In this document: piece after piece, positions 44,830-55,969 of the stretch
Numbering within the stretch: position 1 is the first letter of the stretch
Layout: each line of letters starts with the position of its first letter
DNA from: Allolobophora icterica
Lineage: Eukaryota > Annelida > Clitellata > Crassiclitellata > Lumbricidae
NCBI GenBank assembly: GCA_963556255.1
Contig: OY744604.1
Span: 90,260,562-90,324,561 of the forward strand
Direction: 5' to 3'
Length of the DNA stretch: 64,000 nt
Notes under the pieces: model-generated
What the model saw: only the letters and a program-made list of their open reading frames with translations
The model's database searches: none
Told to the model about the DNA's origin: nothing
Made by a program: the position numbers and the translations under genes

Positions 44830-47639
44830 ATACTATTATTAGTATTACTAATATAAATATTATCACTAGCATTAAGGGCGAGTGCAATTATTATATTTTT
44901 TTATCATGATTATTATTTTTCTTAAAACTAGCATTTTATTATGTTTTAATAGATGAAGAGTTAGTCGTTAGATAAGTGTATGGAAGGTTCCGGGAGGGAT
45001 ACTCTTTATCTGATAAAAAAAGCATAGGACAATGCGTCTATGTATATATTGGAATATAGGTATAGTGTTTAGGTATATCTCGGAATAGCTATGCAGTTGT
45101 AATTGTAAATTGCAATAAATTGTAATCATGCTACGTGAATTACCAAGTATACAGACAATAGCCTATGTTTGCGCGGAGATGGCATCCCACTGTGTGGTTG
45201 TAATCGATAACTGTACACGTACAAGTACGTAGCGCAGTGGCCACTGGGTGCAAAGCACATATATATGATTCAATATATGCACAACCTGTAAACATGCGCA
45301 GTTATCTTTGATTACTCACACTACCATTATGGCCCCTAGCGTCCATCAACTGCATACCATCAACTGCGTACTATACGATGGCGACCAATACCACCTGAGG
45401 TACGACTTACTGTATTTAGGTACGACTAACGTATTTAGAACGACTTATAGGTGGCAATGGTTTTTGTCAGGCTCTAGCCGCCCGATGGAATTTGATTGCC
45501 ATTCTCCGCTTTTAGTCTATACTAGCTGCGCAAATCTAGCATATCGAGCTTAAGCTTGTTTGTATGATTTGCGCAGAGCTAGTCAGATTAAAGGTAACTA
45601 TATTTAATTCCGGAATAAAACTGCTGAAAAAGAAAGACTGGACATACGAGAATCCTAGCTCAGAATGCTGTTTAGTTAGTTAGCGACATCTTCTGGCTGC
45701 TAGGGTCGTCGAGTTCGTCCTTCTTCTCCTTCTCCCAGGACCTTGGTTCGGTCTGAAGCCAACTATATTTAACGATTCTGAGGTCTCTTCGTCGCTGGCG
45801 ATTGGCTGAGACGATTATACTGTAAAGCGCTTCGGAAGACAAACGCTGTGTGTGACGTCACATGCATTAACTATAATGTCAATACGTCACAGTCGTAGCT
45901 ATGCGCGATGTTCTTAATAAGACACTTCAGAGTAAATTGCATATTGCATTGAGTGCAATGATCACAATAATATTAGGCCTATCCGGGTATTCACGTCGGC
46001 CTAGCTCGCATAATGCGTGAGGTACCGCGATGTGATCCTCTGGCAGGGAAGGCTTATATTTCCAGGTTGCTGCAAATGTGATATAGAAAACACTTGCTTA
46101 CTTATTTATTTATTTATTTATTTATTTATAATTATTGTTACGATTTATAACTTCTATGTTTTAAAATCAATGCTTCTAGCTATTGTCCCATTGTGCGTTT
46201 GTTAATGGTATAATAAATAATATACTTACCTTTACTTTTACAATACAATATAATGTTGCCGCTCATGAGATCTTTTAGAGATGTGTGTTACGTTCGTACG
46301 CCTAAGGTATCCAACCTTTATCTCGAAATCGCACCGTTTTGCGTCATCTCTTTGTTTTGACGTCAACAATAAACAACAGTTTTATCGTCTTCGCCAAAAG
46401 CCATTATGGGTTATAGTTGCAGAAATAAACATGTAATAATACAAAATCATTTTAAATGGACCGTCATATTCTAGAAAAAACTATTATAGATTATTATAAT
46501 AAATAAGTAAGGACATTTTTAATAATAAAACGATTTGTATAGCGCCGTAAAGAGCCGAGGCCGAAGGAAAGGTCGTATTATAAAATAATATGTATTATAT
46601 ATTATTATTTTAAATAAGTAAGGAAATGGTTTTCGTTAACCTTGAAATTACGCTAAGGGAAAAAGAGTGTTGATGCAAAATAGGTCTGAGCACACTTATT
46701 TGTAGGCCCTACTCGTAAACTTGTATAGCGCCCCGTAAGAGAAAATTAATGATCTGCAGGTTAGTCGCCTTATACCTGCGCTAAACTCCTTTTCATTGTC
46801 TTTGAGACCCCCCCCCCCTTTCATAAGGTTGTACCCTTACTGCGTGGATTTCTGGTCGTACCAAAGAGTACATTGATGACCCAGGCAAAGGAAGGGGTCA
46901 TGTGCGATAAATAGCCTATCTCATGGCTTCGTCCAGCGCAGCGCATAAGGTGCCTTTCACGTTCGCAGAGGTCTTGTTGGTATAGGTTCGTAAGCCATGT
47001 AGGGGGGCAAGCCGATGTCTGCATGTAAGCTTTCCGACTAAAATTCTGTCGTTGATGGAGGCCCATTCTATAAGGACGCGTTAGGCAATAGGCCTACTTG
47101 TTGAGGTCTAGAATTTCCTTTTAATGCCATTTACTTCCTTTCATTAACCAGACTGGACAAGACGAGATCACATGAGAACAGGTCAGAGAGGTGTAGATAA
47201 CCATGGATTCTCATGGTTTCTCAGCATGTAATCATAAATCGAATGAAAAGAGGAGGATTTATCAGTGCCCAATCTTACGGCTAACCATGCAGTTGTCCGA
47301 AACTGCTGATGCTTCCTCTTTCAGTAGCAGAGAAAGAGATTCATGTACTCCGGCACTTATTCCCAGTGTGAGAATTGTAGAAGAAAGACTGGGGGTTAGA
47401 CGTTGATTCATGTAGAGCTGACTATTTTATTCGTATTTTGCAAACTGACGTCAGCGTTTGACATGCGTTATTTAAAAAGTTTACAAATTTTATGCGCCTA
47501 ACTAAATTGGCATTAAACTAAAAGACTTGGAGACCGGCTGGGAAAGAAAGCATGAGATGAGGACATCTGAGGGATAACGTTCAAGTTAAATTTCTCAGCA
47601 GAAGCCAATTGCTTTTAACTCCGCAAACCATCCATCTAC
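44830..47639. other. Intergenic DNA, no gene recognised
   Basis: AT-rich, with AGGCCTA words, a TATT run at 46106-46130, and 47325-47450 resembling 1008-1120. A polyC run is at 46809. The frames at 45308-45553 and 46821-47066 match nothing known to me. Confidence 0.45.
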
Positions 47640-48640
47640 TTTAACAGGTCTCGTCAATTAAACAAACCCAAATAGGCCTACAGTCAGAGCGTTTCTCTGA
47701 GAGAACGATATCCCTCTGAATTCCGCAGATTCTCGTTTCCTTCATGCGTCATCATTCCAACCCGTTCTCCTTCCTCCTCTATCTATCACCCCGCGGGCTT
47801 TCCACTCTAAACTGAAGCCTCCCCTTTTCAAGAACTCTACTCTGACTCATCTGGTCCTCCGCCTTCCAATTCTAATCGTACTAAACGACAACCGGCTTAA
47901 CAGCTGTTCTGCCTCTCCTCTTGATGTGGAGTGTGGATCCCTAGAAACCGGACTCGGACCTCCTTTGGACTACTCTTTGGAAAACCCAATCTGACTTGAC
48001 GCAGCGCTCGTGAATAAGCTGGTGCCCTGCGTTTGGCTTTCGAGTGACACTTCGGAAGTTTGGAGATTACGATTGTATACGAGAGCGACATTTGTTGAAC
48101 AGTGAACACTCAACGGTCCAACAGCTGCCACTGCAATTGACACCAGAACACAGCGCAGTGCAAACCCGTCATGATTCCACTGAGACTAGATGTTCAAGTT
48201 CAAAATAGTTAACTGTAGAGCAGGCCTCTATCTCCCTTCCATGCTTCTGTTATGATATCAAAATTCTGCTACTCAGGACTCAGTTGGAAACCGTCGATAA
48301 AGGTAGACCAACCACTTAGTAGTGGTAATGGCAATTGTAAATTTATGTAGCGCCACTTCAAGCGACGCTCATCAGAGGTGCTCTCGACCTAACACATGCA
48401 ATAAAACAACGATCAAACAAAATGGTCTTCAAGCTTTTACGGATTCTGGAATCGCGATGGTTGCTTTTTATTTCTTAAGCTTCTTACCTAAGCTAAATAT
48501 AAATATACAGAACACGCTAATTCTAGTAATCTAAATAAGTATTGCAATTATCTTGTGTCACTCTTAACCTCGTTGATGTTGTTTAAGGTTAGCATACAGT
48601 GTGGTTGAAGAAAACAACATTAAAATCTGGTCTATGGCTG
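47640..48640 (+). repeat. Low-copy duplicated segment, partner of 55970-56620
   Basis: Shares ordered words with 55970-56620: TAGGCCTACAG.CAGAG, AACGGTCCA, CATGCTTCTGTTA/GTGCTTCTGTTACG, GATAAAGGTAGA and ATCAAACAAAATGGTCTT. It is longer here because a LINE-D fragment (47705-48000) is inserted. Confidence 0.65.
47705..48000 (+). mobile_element. LINE-D 3-prime fragment
   Basis: CCTCTGAATTCCGCAGATTC, then TTTCCACTCTAAACTGAAGC and GGACTACTCTTTGGAAAACC are homologous to 21305-21600. No open frame is left. Confidence 0.65.
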
Positions 48641-48695
48641 TAGTTCTATGGGTTAATTTATGAGTGTTACTGAATGTTTCGCTGTTTGTTGCTTC

Positions 48696-48896
48696 CAGAG
48701 GCGGCTATTCCGGGGCGGGGGGTCGAGGAGTAGACACATCTGTCGCCCCAAATTTTTAAGAAACACCAAAAAAGGTCAACCAATTTGCGCGAAATTTTTT
48801 TAAACCTTTTTTTGACCAGATCAGTTCAAAACTTTTTGACCAGATCAGTTCAAAAGTGTCCCCCCCACCAGCTGCCAAACAAGATTGCCGCCAGTG
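48696..48896. mobile_element. MITE-B copy 3 (hAT-type, imperfect TSD)
   Basis: 201 bp. Left CAGAGGCGGCTATTCC, right GATTGCCGCCAGTG. GTTGCTTC at 48688-48695 against GCTGCTTC at 48897-48904, one mismatch. The interior repeats GACCAGATCAGTTCAAAA twice. Confidence 0.85.
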
Positions 48897-49225
48897 GCTG
48901 CTTCTGGAAAGTCTGAGGCAAGAGTTGCTTGCCAACTGATTGGAATGGGGAACAAACGAAGATCAATTATGATGATGATAATGGAGGAGGAGGATGTCGA
49001 CGATGATGACGATGAAAACGACAACGAATTTTAAGCAGACGACAATGTTGTTTACGACGATGAAGAAGTGATGATGTTCGATGATGATGAACGACGACGA
49101 TAACGATGATAACAAGGACAACAACGATGATGATGCTCATAATTATAAAGACGACGACTTCATTTTTATACATAATTTTTATGGTCTCCAATTGCCTGAA
49201 TTCAAATAAATAAATTTAACTCTTT
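48897..49225. other. GAT/GAC-rich stretch, no gene
   Basis: An imperfect GATGATGAC / GACGACAAC trinucleotide run at 48969-49150. Its open frames reflect the repeat. Confidence 0.5.
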
Positions 49226-49239
49226 AGTTCACATAAATG

Positions 49240-49376
49240 GATGGATGAGATTCACGATGTAACTGGCATGAATTTGGAAGAACTAAGGGACCTGACTTCG
49301 AATAGGAAGCAATGGAAAAGGTGTATCATGACGATCGCTAGAGCTCCAGGAGTTGACAGCACAAGGTGACAAGGTG
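49240..49376 (+). mobile_element. 137-bp 5-prime-truncated LINE with 14-bp TSD
   Basis: Encodes only the last ~44 residues of an ORF2-type protein: WMDEIHDVTGMNLEELRDL, then TSNRKQWKRCI and a stop at 49367-49369, ending TGACAAGGTG. AGTTCACATAAATG at 49226-49239 and 49377-49390 is a perfect target duplication. The W..DI..G......DR..WR pattern is the terminal region of RTE-like ORF2. Confidence 0.85.
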
Positions 49377-49390
49377 AGTTCACATAAATG

Positions 49391-50224
49391 AACCTAAACC
49401 TAGCATTAAACATTTTATTCGCATACTGTAGTTGTTAACACCGTAGTTTTCGTTTTTTTATTTTTTCAACAAATCTCGTTTTCTCGTTTTTTATTTTTCT
49501 TGCCTTTTTCCGTCTTTTATTTTTTATGAAACAATATTTATTTATTTACTGTCTGTCATTTTTTTCATTTTTTGGCTAAAATGTTGTTTTTGTCTGACGT
49601 CCCTTACGTTGTCTCCGAACTTTCAAGTATTCATCCAATTACGTCACTATTTACGTTGTTGTAGATTAATGTTACTTATTGCTTGCTAACAAAGTTATGT
49701 TAGTTGCTGATTAAATAGTGTAAACGAGGTTTTTAATTTAAATTGCAGTACAAGATGCGACAAAGTGTCAAATAATTAAATTTTTTCGTTTTTTCCAGTT
49801 TTTTCGTTTTTTATTTGAAAAAAAAATATTGTCTTTCTGCTTTCCTCCTTGCTAGTTTAAACTTTATTGATAAAAAAACAGTGAACAAGCAGGATTAATT
49901 TCCCCAAGGTTACAAGCGATATGGGCATAATAACAGTCAGCAGCCCATATTAAGCTGTTAAATTTGCTTATTAACCGGTAATTGACCATTATTTTTATAC
50001 GAGCTGAAGTTGCTATCTAATCAATTCTAAGTGTTTCAAAAATCGCAAAGATTGGCAAGTCGTCTGACATGTCGTCTACTAGGCCTATAGACGAATCAGC
50101 AGTGATAGACAACGCATTAGTGAAGATATTATCAATTAGAGTGGCTGTGTTTTGCGTTTTCCTCGTTTGGCATTTGAATAGTCGGTATGAATTGATACGT
50201 GGCGAGTATATTATTTATAGAACG
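49391..50224. other. T-rich DNA with repeated TTTTCGTTTTTTATTTTT words
   Basis: The word TCGTTTTTTATTT occurs in the same orientation near 49450-49530 and 49783-49825, bracketing ~300 bases. No gene or clear TIR. Confidence 0.4.
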
Positions 50225-50715
50225 AGAGAGTGGGTGCATGCGAGTTAATTTTGAGTAGATCCATGCCAGGAACATGTCTTGTTTAAGACGGACTATGTTG
50301 GATAGCATAGCAATGAGTCAAACTCGTGGTGAAACAAGTATGGGATCATTCCCTGGGGGCCTATAGGTAACACCCATCGTACCGTCTCTCTCTGTTACTA
50401 GCTTTACTTTACAAATCGGTACTCATAGGCCCCAGTTTTACCCGTTTCCATTTATTTTCAGTGGTTTGGAAGTCCCAACCGTTCCTAATTAGAAAACCGA
50501 CCCCTTCTCCCTTGCCGCCTTTCCTACATTTAGGCCCCATGTACGAAGGCATGGCCAGGCATATGTATGCCACTGGCAGTATCCTCCGGAAGCTAAGTTT
50601 CAGATAAGGCTACTACTATTGGTTGAACCATGGCTACTGGCTAGTAAGACCTTTATATTAGATACCTTGTTTATCAAGCTCCTGTAGTTAATGTGCAACA
50701 GCTTACAGGCTTGGT
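50225..50715 (-). pseudogene. LINE AP-endonuclease domain fragment
   Basis: The minus strand, with frameshifts, reads KLLHINYRSLINKVSNIKVL (the entry motif of the AP-endonuclease), then VVALSET-stop-LPEDT, where the family has SETWL (Trp codon now TAG), MPGHAFVHGA, GKGEGVGFLIRN, and YRPPGNDPILVSPRV. This is the only endonuclease part seen in the window. Dead. Confidence 0.75.
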
Positions 50716-51573
50716 CTGAATGACCCAGCCTTGCCTCACTTTCCTCCGCACTTACTGTATATAATCACTAGAGCATGGCATTAGGCCTACTTGGTTGTAT
50801 CAGTTTATATCAGAGTCAATATCTGGACTGTTAAAAAGGAGAGTTTTCTTCCTACTCTTCAGCAAGGCTAAAGGCCATGTCGTTTTAAGTGCCCGCCCAA
50901 TGTACATTCGCTGGATAGGTACATAGGTTTCTAACTCAGCGCCGATGTATCTTATTTGATTTGAAGGTGAATGCGGCGAAGACCAAAAGCCGTCTATATC
51001 CGTGTCAAGTTTAGGTGTGTGTGTGTACCCAAGGTGACTTAGTTTGATTTAATGTTATTAAAGTTAGTTTAAATTAGTTTTATCAAATTTAGAGTTCAGG
51101 TTAACATGATTTGTAAAATAATAGAATTGTAGAAGGCCTACTCAGGCATTGAGTTCATGTTGTAGGAAAGACATTAAATTTTAGAGGCATATATTGCATT
51201 TATATTACATTTCTCTTTGTCAGTGAAGACACTGACCCGGGTCGGGAGCGCCTCTGATTATGAGTAGCACTATGCAAAATTTATTCTCGATTACAATTTC
51301 AATTACACAACTACAACTTCCACAAATGGTAGCCTATAAAAGTGATAATAGCTTGGCGAAACGTTATAATTATATTGACTTCTTCAACATTCTTCAGATG
51401 TTTTAGCATTGACTTTATTTACACATTGACCACTGACCTGATTGTCATCGAGAACACTACACAATTTTAGTCATAGTCATCGATGATCCTATATTTATAA
51501 AATCTGAAAATACTGTGGCTGGCCAGTTTGGTACAATTATATGCGTTACATTGCTTCTTTAGTTCTCTGAAAT
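50716..51573. other. Upstream flank of copy 3
   Basis: Holds a plus-strand LINE 3-prime tail (GGGAGCGCCTCTGATTATGA, then CTCGATTACAATTTCAATTA) at about 51225-51330. From ~51395 it aligns with 11515 upstream of copy 1. No coding exon seen. Confidence 0.5.
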
Positions 51574-51651
51574 ATGGAAGGGCATCCAAGATGCGAATGT
51601 CCTCCGACTTATCTACGAACCATACCTGGGATATTGAAGATTGTTGAGATA
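51574..51651 (+). CDS. MAL-like copy 3, exon 1
   Basis: 26 codons from the ATG to the GTAAGTAC donor. CECPPTYLRTIPGILKIVEI as in the paralogues. Reading on past the donor stays open to 51768 because of the in-frame 33-bp repeats. Confidence 0.84.
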
Positions 51652-54328
51652 GTAAGTACTAAGCCATTGAAGATTGTAGAAATCATAAGTTCTAAGTCAT
51701 TGAAGATTGTTGAAATGGTGAGTTCTGAGTCATTCAAGATGGTTGATGGTAAGTTGTCAACCAATTAAGCTAAGGTTTTAGCTTTTTGGCATAGGATTTA
51801 TATGGTTCCATTCAACGAAACACATTTCCTTCAATTGAATCGATGCAATTATATCAACATCAGTTAATGCTTCTAAATTGCTAGCACTTGAGAGCGGCTC
51901 TGGAATTTGTGTGATACAATTGTATAAATAAGCAAAATACTATGTTTTGTTTGAGAATACTTTATAAACTGCTCTTGTTCTAACAGAGATACGTCTCCTG
52001 AACTACTGAGACCAAAGTCGTCTTATGATGTCATGTCTTGACATATGTCATGACATTTTAAACGCCTTGTTGTCGTTTCTAGAGAAGATTACATTTAAGG
52101 GACTATAATGACTACTTTTTATACTCCAGGTTTTCACAATACTGACGTTTGCCATATCATTTGGTTGCCCTTGGGCTCATCTGGGAGGAGGATGGGTTGA
52201 ATTCGCTGGAATCATCAGTTTAATCGCAGTTACCTTCTGGTTAATACTCCACCTGATCAATTGGATACCACGAAACCGCCTAATTGTAAGTATTCCATGT
52301 GCACAATAATACTACTAAAATTAATTTATATACAGCCCTACTTAAAAATTGTGATAGGGTTTGTTGCAATTTAAAAGCATTTTACGCGTTTCGTATCTCG
52401 GCATAGAGCTTAGAAAGCAATACAAGCTTAAATCAATGGATTCCTCAAGTATTGGACCGTCGTCCTGAGACGATCTGTCATTGCATTCACGTTCTACTGC
52501 ATGCGACTGTTCAGGTAACATCTTAAAATTGTCTGACCCACTTGCTTAGATCAGTTTGATATTCTGCGCTTTCGCGAGGTGATCAAAATGCGCTATAGTA
52601 AACTTGAAACTATGTGGAGCCACACATAGTTCCAAGTGTGTCCTGTTTGCAAGATAACGTGTTTTCCTTTTCTGTTTTACATTTGGAGCAAACGGAGTGC
52701 TTGATATCTTAACTTAACAGATGAAGAAGCAAACTTGTGTAAAAAAGGCGACTGCAGTAGATAAACAAGCTAAACGTATGCTTTCATCAAAGCGAAAAGC
52801 TATTATTTTTATTGCTTTATAATAATCAATATGTTTTTTTCCCATTTCTCCTTCGAATTCTCTAATTTTGTCAAAACATATCTTTATACGCAGTGTCAAA
52901 AATATATCAAATACATATTTAGTATTAATAATATACTTTGTTTTCGTGCTTTAATTTAATGTTATTTCAAAGCCGCAGACACTAAATGAAAGTTCTAAAC
53001 TAAAAGTTATAGCGCAAAATGCAACTGATGGAGCTCGCGATCAAAGAAGCAAGTAAGTTGAGGTCGTAGAAGAAAGTCGTCTATCCGCTGGCCATGAACC
53101 ACAGAGCATGTGGTTTGCAGTTTGACTGATGTCCATGACAGTTCTTTGGCTTTTCTATGTGTTGCTTTCAGGAGCTAATAAGCTACTGCATCATGATACT
53201 TTTTCTTCTCATCAGCGGAATTGTAGCAGCGGCGAGAGTTGAATATGTCTCGTGGTGTTCAAGCTACATCGCCGCTACTTCGGTATGTGAACGTCAAATT
53301 AGAATTATATATAAAGTTGTGTTTTTTCATCTGAATAAACTACATAGGCTAAACAAACCTTGAATATATATACACAATGTATATATAGAAATATAAACAA
53401 CCTATATATATATACATTAATATATAAAGTTGTTTTGGCTCTGCTCAATAATTCTTTTTATCATGTTTATATGAAAAAGTAACTACATGTAATACGTAAT
53501 ATGTTTAGTAAGTTATAAGTTTGAATATAAAGTTGCTGTTTCGTCTCGACTACTAAGTTTTTATTAGTTGTAACTTTCTTGTATAAAACAGTAGGGCCCT
53601 ACAACGTCAGCTTCTCAATATAAAGGTTCTTTTATTTCCCTCAACTTTGCTTTAGACTTCACTATTAACGACTTTTGCTTTCTTGATGTGACTTCTTCTA
53701 TTTAGAGATTGTTGATGAGCTTTATTAATCTCCATGCCAGCAACGCAACTTGGACTTTTCGATCGGTAGAGCTTAAGCATTGATCACGGCGAGTGCGGTA
53801 GCACAATTCTATGGTGGGGCCGAGGGGCTGATTTATTTTGGGGGACTTGAGATTCGTTTTGGGGGCTTAAGCTCCCCAAGCCAAGGCTAGTGTCGTTCTG
53901 CTATTTTAGCACTGCCTCTTACTGTGTCTAAATAAACTTAGTCTTTAAGCTTAGTCGTCTGACTTCTGGTGTGCCTACCAGGATTCCTAATTAACTGTGT
54001 CTTTGACTAGGTTACGGCGTTACTTGAAACAACCATCGATTGATGCCCTATGCAATATTTAACGGCGCTACAGAAAAAATTAGATTTCAGAAGGCATCGC
54101 CTCACCTCCTATGACTTCGAAATTGTAGTTGAATTATTGCGTAAGGTTCTACAAATGATTATGTCATGTGAATTTCAGTTCTTTGCCTTCGCAGCGGCAA
54201 TTACCTGCGGAGTTGACGCCGTTCTGCAGTTTCTGGATTACAGAAAGGGCAAAATCCATTCGTCTGCCACTACCACGACTGTCACAAGGACCACCACTTC
54301 ATCATCCGCTATCAAAATTCAATACTAG
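51574..54328 (+). CDS. MAL-like MARVEL tetraspan membrane protein, copy 3 (4 exons)
   Basis: Exons 51574-51651, 52130-52285, 53172-53282 and 54179-54328; GT-AG, phase 0; 164 aa, TAG stop. Same order as copies 1 and 2 but more diverged. Exon 2 is three codons shorter (ends WIPRNRLI, not WIPQIFLNLLV). Exon 3 is six or seven codons shorter, so loop 2 shrinks to VEYVSWCSSYIAATS. TM4 has FLDYRKGK, and the tail ends AIKIQY. Its introns are compact (intron 2 is 886 bp) and lack the LINE found in copies 1 and 2. The exon-1 donor is reiterated by a 33-bp tandem repeat. Function inferred from the family only. Confidence 0.86.
51634..51765 (+). repeat. 33-bp tandem repeat (4 units) reiterating the exon-1 splice donor
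   Basis: Units begin TTGAAG at 51634, 51667 and 51700, and TTCAAG at 51733, exactly 33 bases apart. Each contains the exon end and donor: GTAAGT (51652), a mutated ATAAGT, GTGAGT (51718), and GTAAGT (51749). The second downstream usable donor (51718) is +66 bases, in frame; the last is +97, out of frame. Copies 1 and 2 have one unit. Confidence 0.92.
52130..52285 (+). CDS. MAL-like copy 3, exon 2
   Basis: 52 codons between ACTCCAG and GTAAGT. GCPWAHLGGGWVEFAG and SLIAVTFWLILHLI; in-frame loss of three codons at the TM2-TM3 turn. Confidence 0.87.
53172..53282 (+). CDS. MAL-like copy 3, exon 3
   Basis: 37 codons between CTTTCAG and GTATGTG. TM3 ELISYCIMILFLLISGIVAA, then the shortest loop 2 of the three. 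Confidence 0.87.
54179..54328 (+). CDS. MAL-like copy 3, exon 4
   Basis: 49 codons plus TAG after TTTCAG. FFAFAAAITCGVDAVLQ is identical to copies 1 and 2; the Thr/Ser tail is kept. Confidence 0.88.
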   Translation, partial: FFAFAAAITCGVDAVLQFLDYRKGKIHSSATTTTVTRTTTSSSAIKIQY

Positions 54329-54514
54329 ATCTGTAGTCGAAGTCGACTTCTTCCAGTAGCTACTACATACTGAAGACCTACATAATGCTTTTTATATCAG
54401 TGTTCTGTTACAATAGGTATTGGAGTACTCTAAGGTGTGACACTACGAGACCGATAAATCCCAAAACTCCTACCACTTAGTGGCGCTGCAATCGAGAAAG
54501 CTGTGGGTCCATTT

Positions 54515-55280
54515 GCCGCGTTTGCCACCCTCAAGGCGGGCGTGTTGGGCCCTGATGCTGTGGCATGGCTAATTTGGATTAATATTTCAACGGGAGATGG
54601 CGCCACCCCTCTTGTCCGTAGTAAACAGTTGGTTTACCTCTTAATCGCTCGCTTCGTCTTGGCTTGCTTGCGGGAGGGTTCCCTGCTCCTATCTCTACTT
54701 CTTAAGATGCCTGATCAGCATCTACCAGGATGGATTAACGGCTGTCCAAGGTTTCCGGTCTGGAAACTTTTTTTGGCCGAAAGGCTACCTCAGGGACCCT
54801 TCAATCTGTTCTAAATGCTTCTGCTAGGCTCATCGTTCGACATCCCCGCTTTGACCATATCTCTACTTACATGTTTGATGTCCTGCGCTGGCTCCCTATT
54901 GCTGTGCGCATCCGTTATAAGATCCTCGTCCTTGTCTCTAAACCTCAACAGGGTACAGCCCCGAAATATCTCTCGAACTACATGCGAAAACCGCTATCTG
55001 CATCTTCTTCTCGCTCATTGTGCTGTGTAAACCGGATTGATCTATTTGTTCCCAGAGCTAAACTAGCTTGGCCCAGCACCGGGCGTTTGCTAATAGTGGG
55101 TCCCATGATCTCGAATGACCTGCCCCCTCTGCTAAGGGCCCAACTAATGACTGGCTTTTCCTCATCGGGCTCACGTTCCCTAAAGGCATTTCTGTTTCCC
55201 CGGGGCTTCTGTGCTTAGAGCGCCTCTGAATAGTTATCCTTCGAGAGGCGCTTTATAAATTTCTAGACACAATACAACGC
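54515..55280 (+). mobile_element. L2/CR1-like LINE 3-prime fragment in the copy-3 flank
   Basis: Frames give LIARFVLACLREGSLL, LNASARLIVRHPRFDHIST, DVLRWLPIAVRIRYKILVLV, KYLSNYMRKPLSASSSRS, ending GAGAGGCGCTTTATAAATTT. The homologous flanks of copies 1 and 2 lack it (GCAATCGAGAAAGCC.TGGG continues uninterrupted), so it is a copy-3-specific insertion. Confidence 0.8.
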
Positions 55281-55483
55281 AGCTGTATTACCTAATCTTG
55301 ACCTTTATCATACTTTTCGCTAGGTGGCGCGGCTGTTTTGCTTTGTTGATCTCCACAAGTGCGAGTTACAACAGAAGATAGTGTTCTTCCTGCAGATATC
55401 CAGTTAGATAGGCCTATTGAGGGATTTTTTCCTTTGAATGCCAAAGGCCTTTGATGCCATAAGAATTTTTTTGGGGAGGGGAG

Positions 55484-55680
55484 CTAGAGTAGTGGTAACA
55501 CTCATGGCCAGGAGAGCATAAGGTACGCGGATCGACTCCCGTAACCCCCCCTAGGGCGGCTCCTTGCATGGCTGCCAAACCGTGTGTTTTATTAAGATAT
55601 TGATTGTACTTGTTTAAATGTAATCTTACTGCGTCTGTCGGTTTGAAATAATAAAGAATATAATTATTATTATTATTTCT
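55484..55680 (+). mobile_element. tRNA-derived SINE (type 2), copy 2
   Basis: A-box-like TAGAGTAGTGGTAACACTCA, B-box-like CGGATCGACTCCCG, shared body TCCTTGCATGGCTGCCAAAC, and 3-prime GTCGGTTTGAAATAATAAAG with an ATT tail. Complete copy; the 25268 copy is its truncated relative. Confidence 0.7.
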
Positions 55681-55829
55681 TGGTGTACTCTAAGATCTTT
55701 GCTATTTCTTTGCGATGTCTTTAGGTGCAAGTTTAATAGGGCGTTGAAACAGCAAACGAAATTGTGGAGCATAATTTTATAGTAAGCGCATTTTGTTATT
55801 TTTTAAGTCTCAGATCCTCTATAACACTT

Positions 55830-55965
55830 TTCCTTAAAACTTCCTCCACCATTGCTACCTCCATTGTTCATTCAAAGCTCGATTATTGCAATTCCCTCTT
55901 CCTCAACATTCAATCCACCCAAATCAAGCATCTCCAACTTATCCAAAACTCACTAGCTATCTACT
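55830..55965 (+). mobile_element. LINE-D scrap
   Basis: Encodes IATSIVHSKLDYCNSLFLNI and STQIKHLQLIQNSLAI, the post-RT region also present in 20617-21935. Confidence 0.7.
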
Positions 55966-55969
55966 TGAA

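Noticed and set aside
45308..45553. 81-aa frame with an aromatic-rich sequence
   Set aside because: Single small frame, no splice context, no recognisable family.
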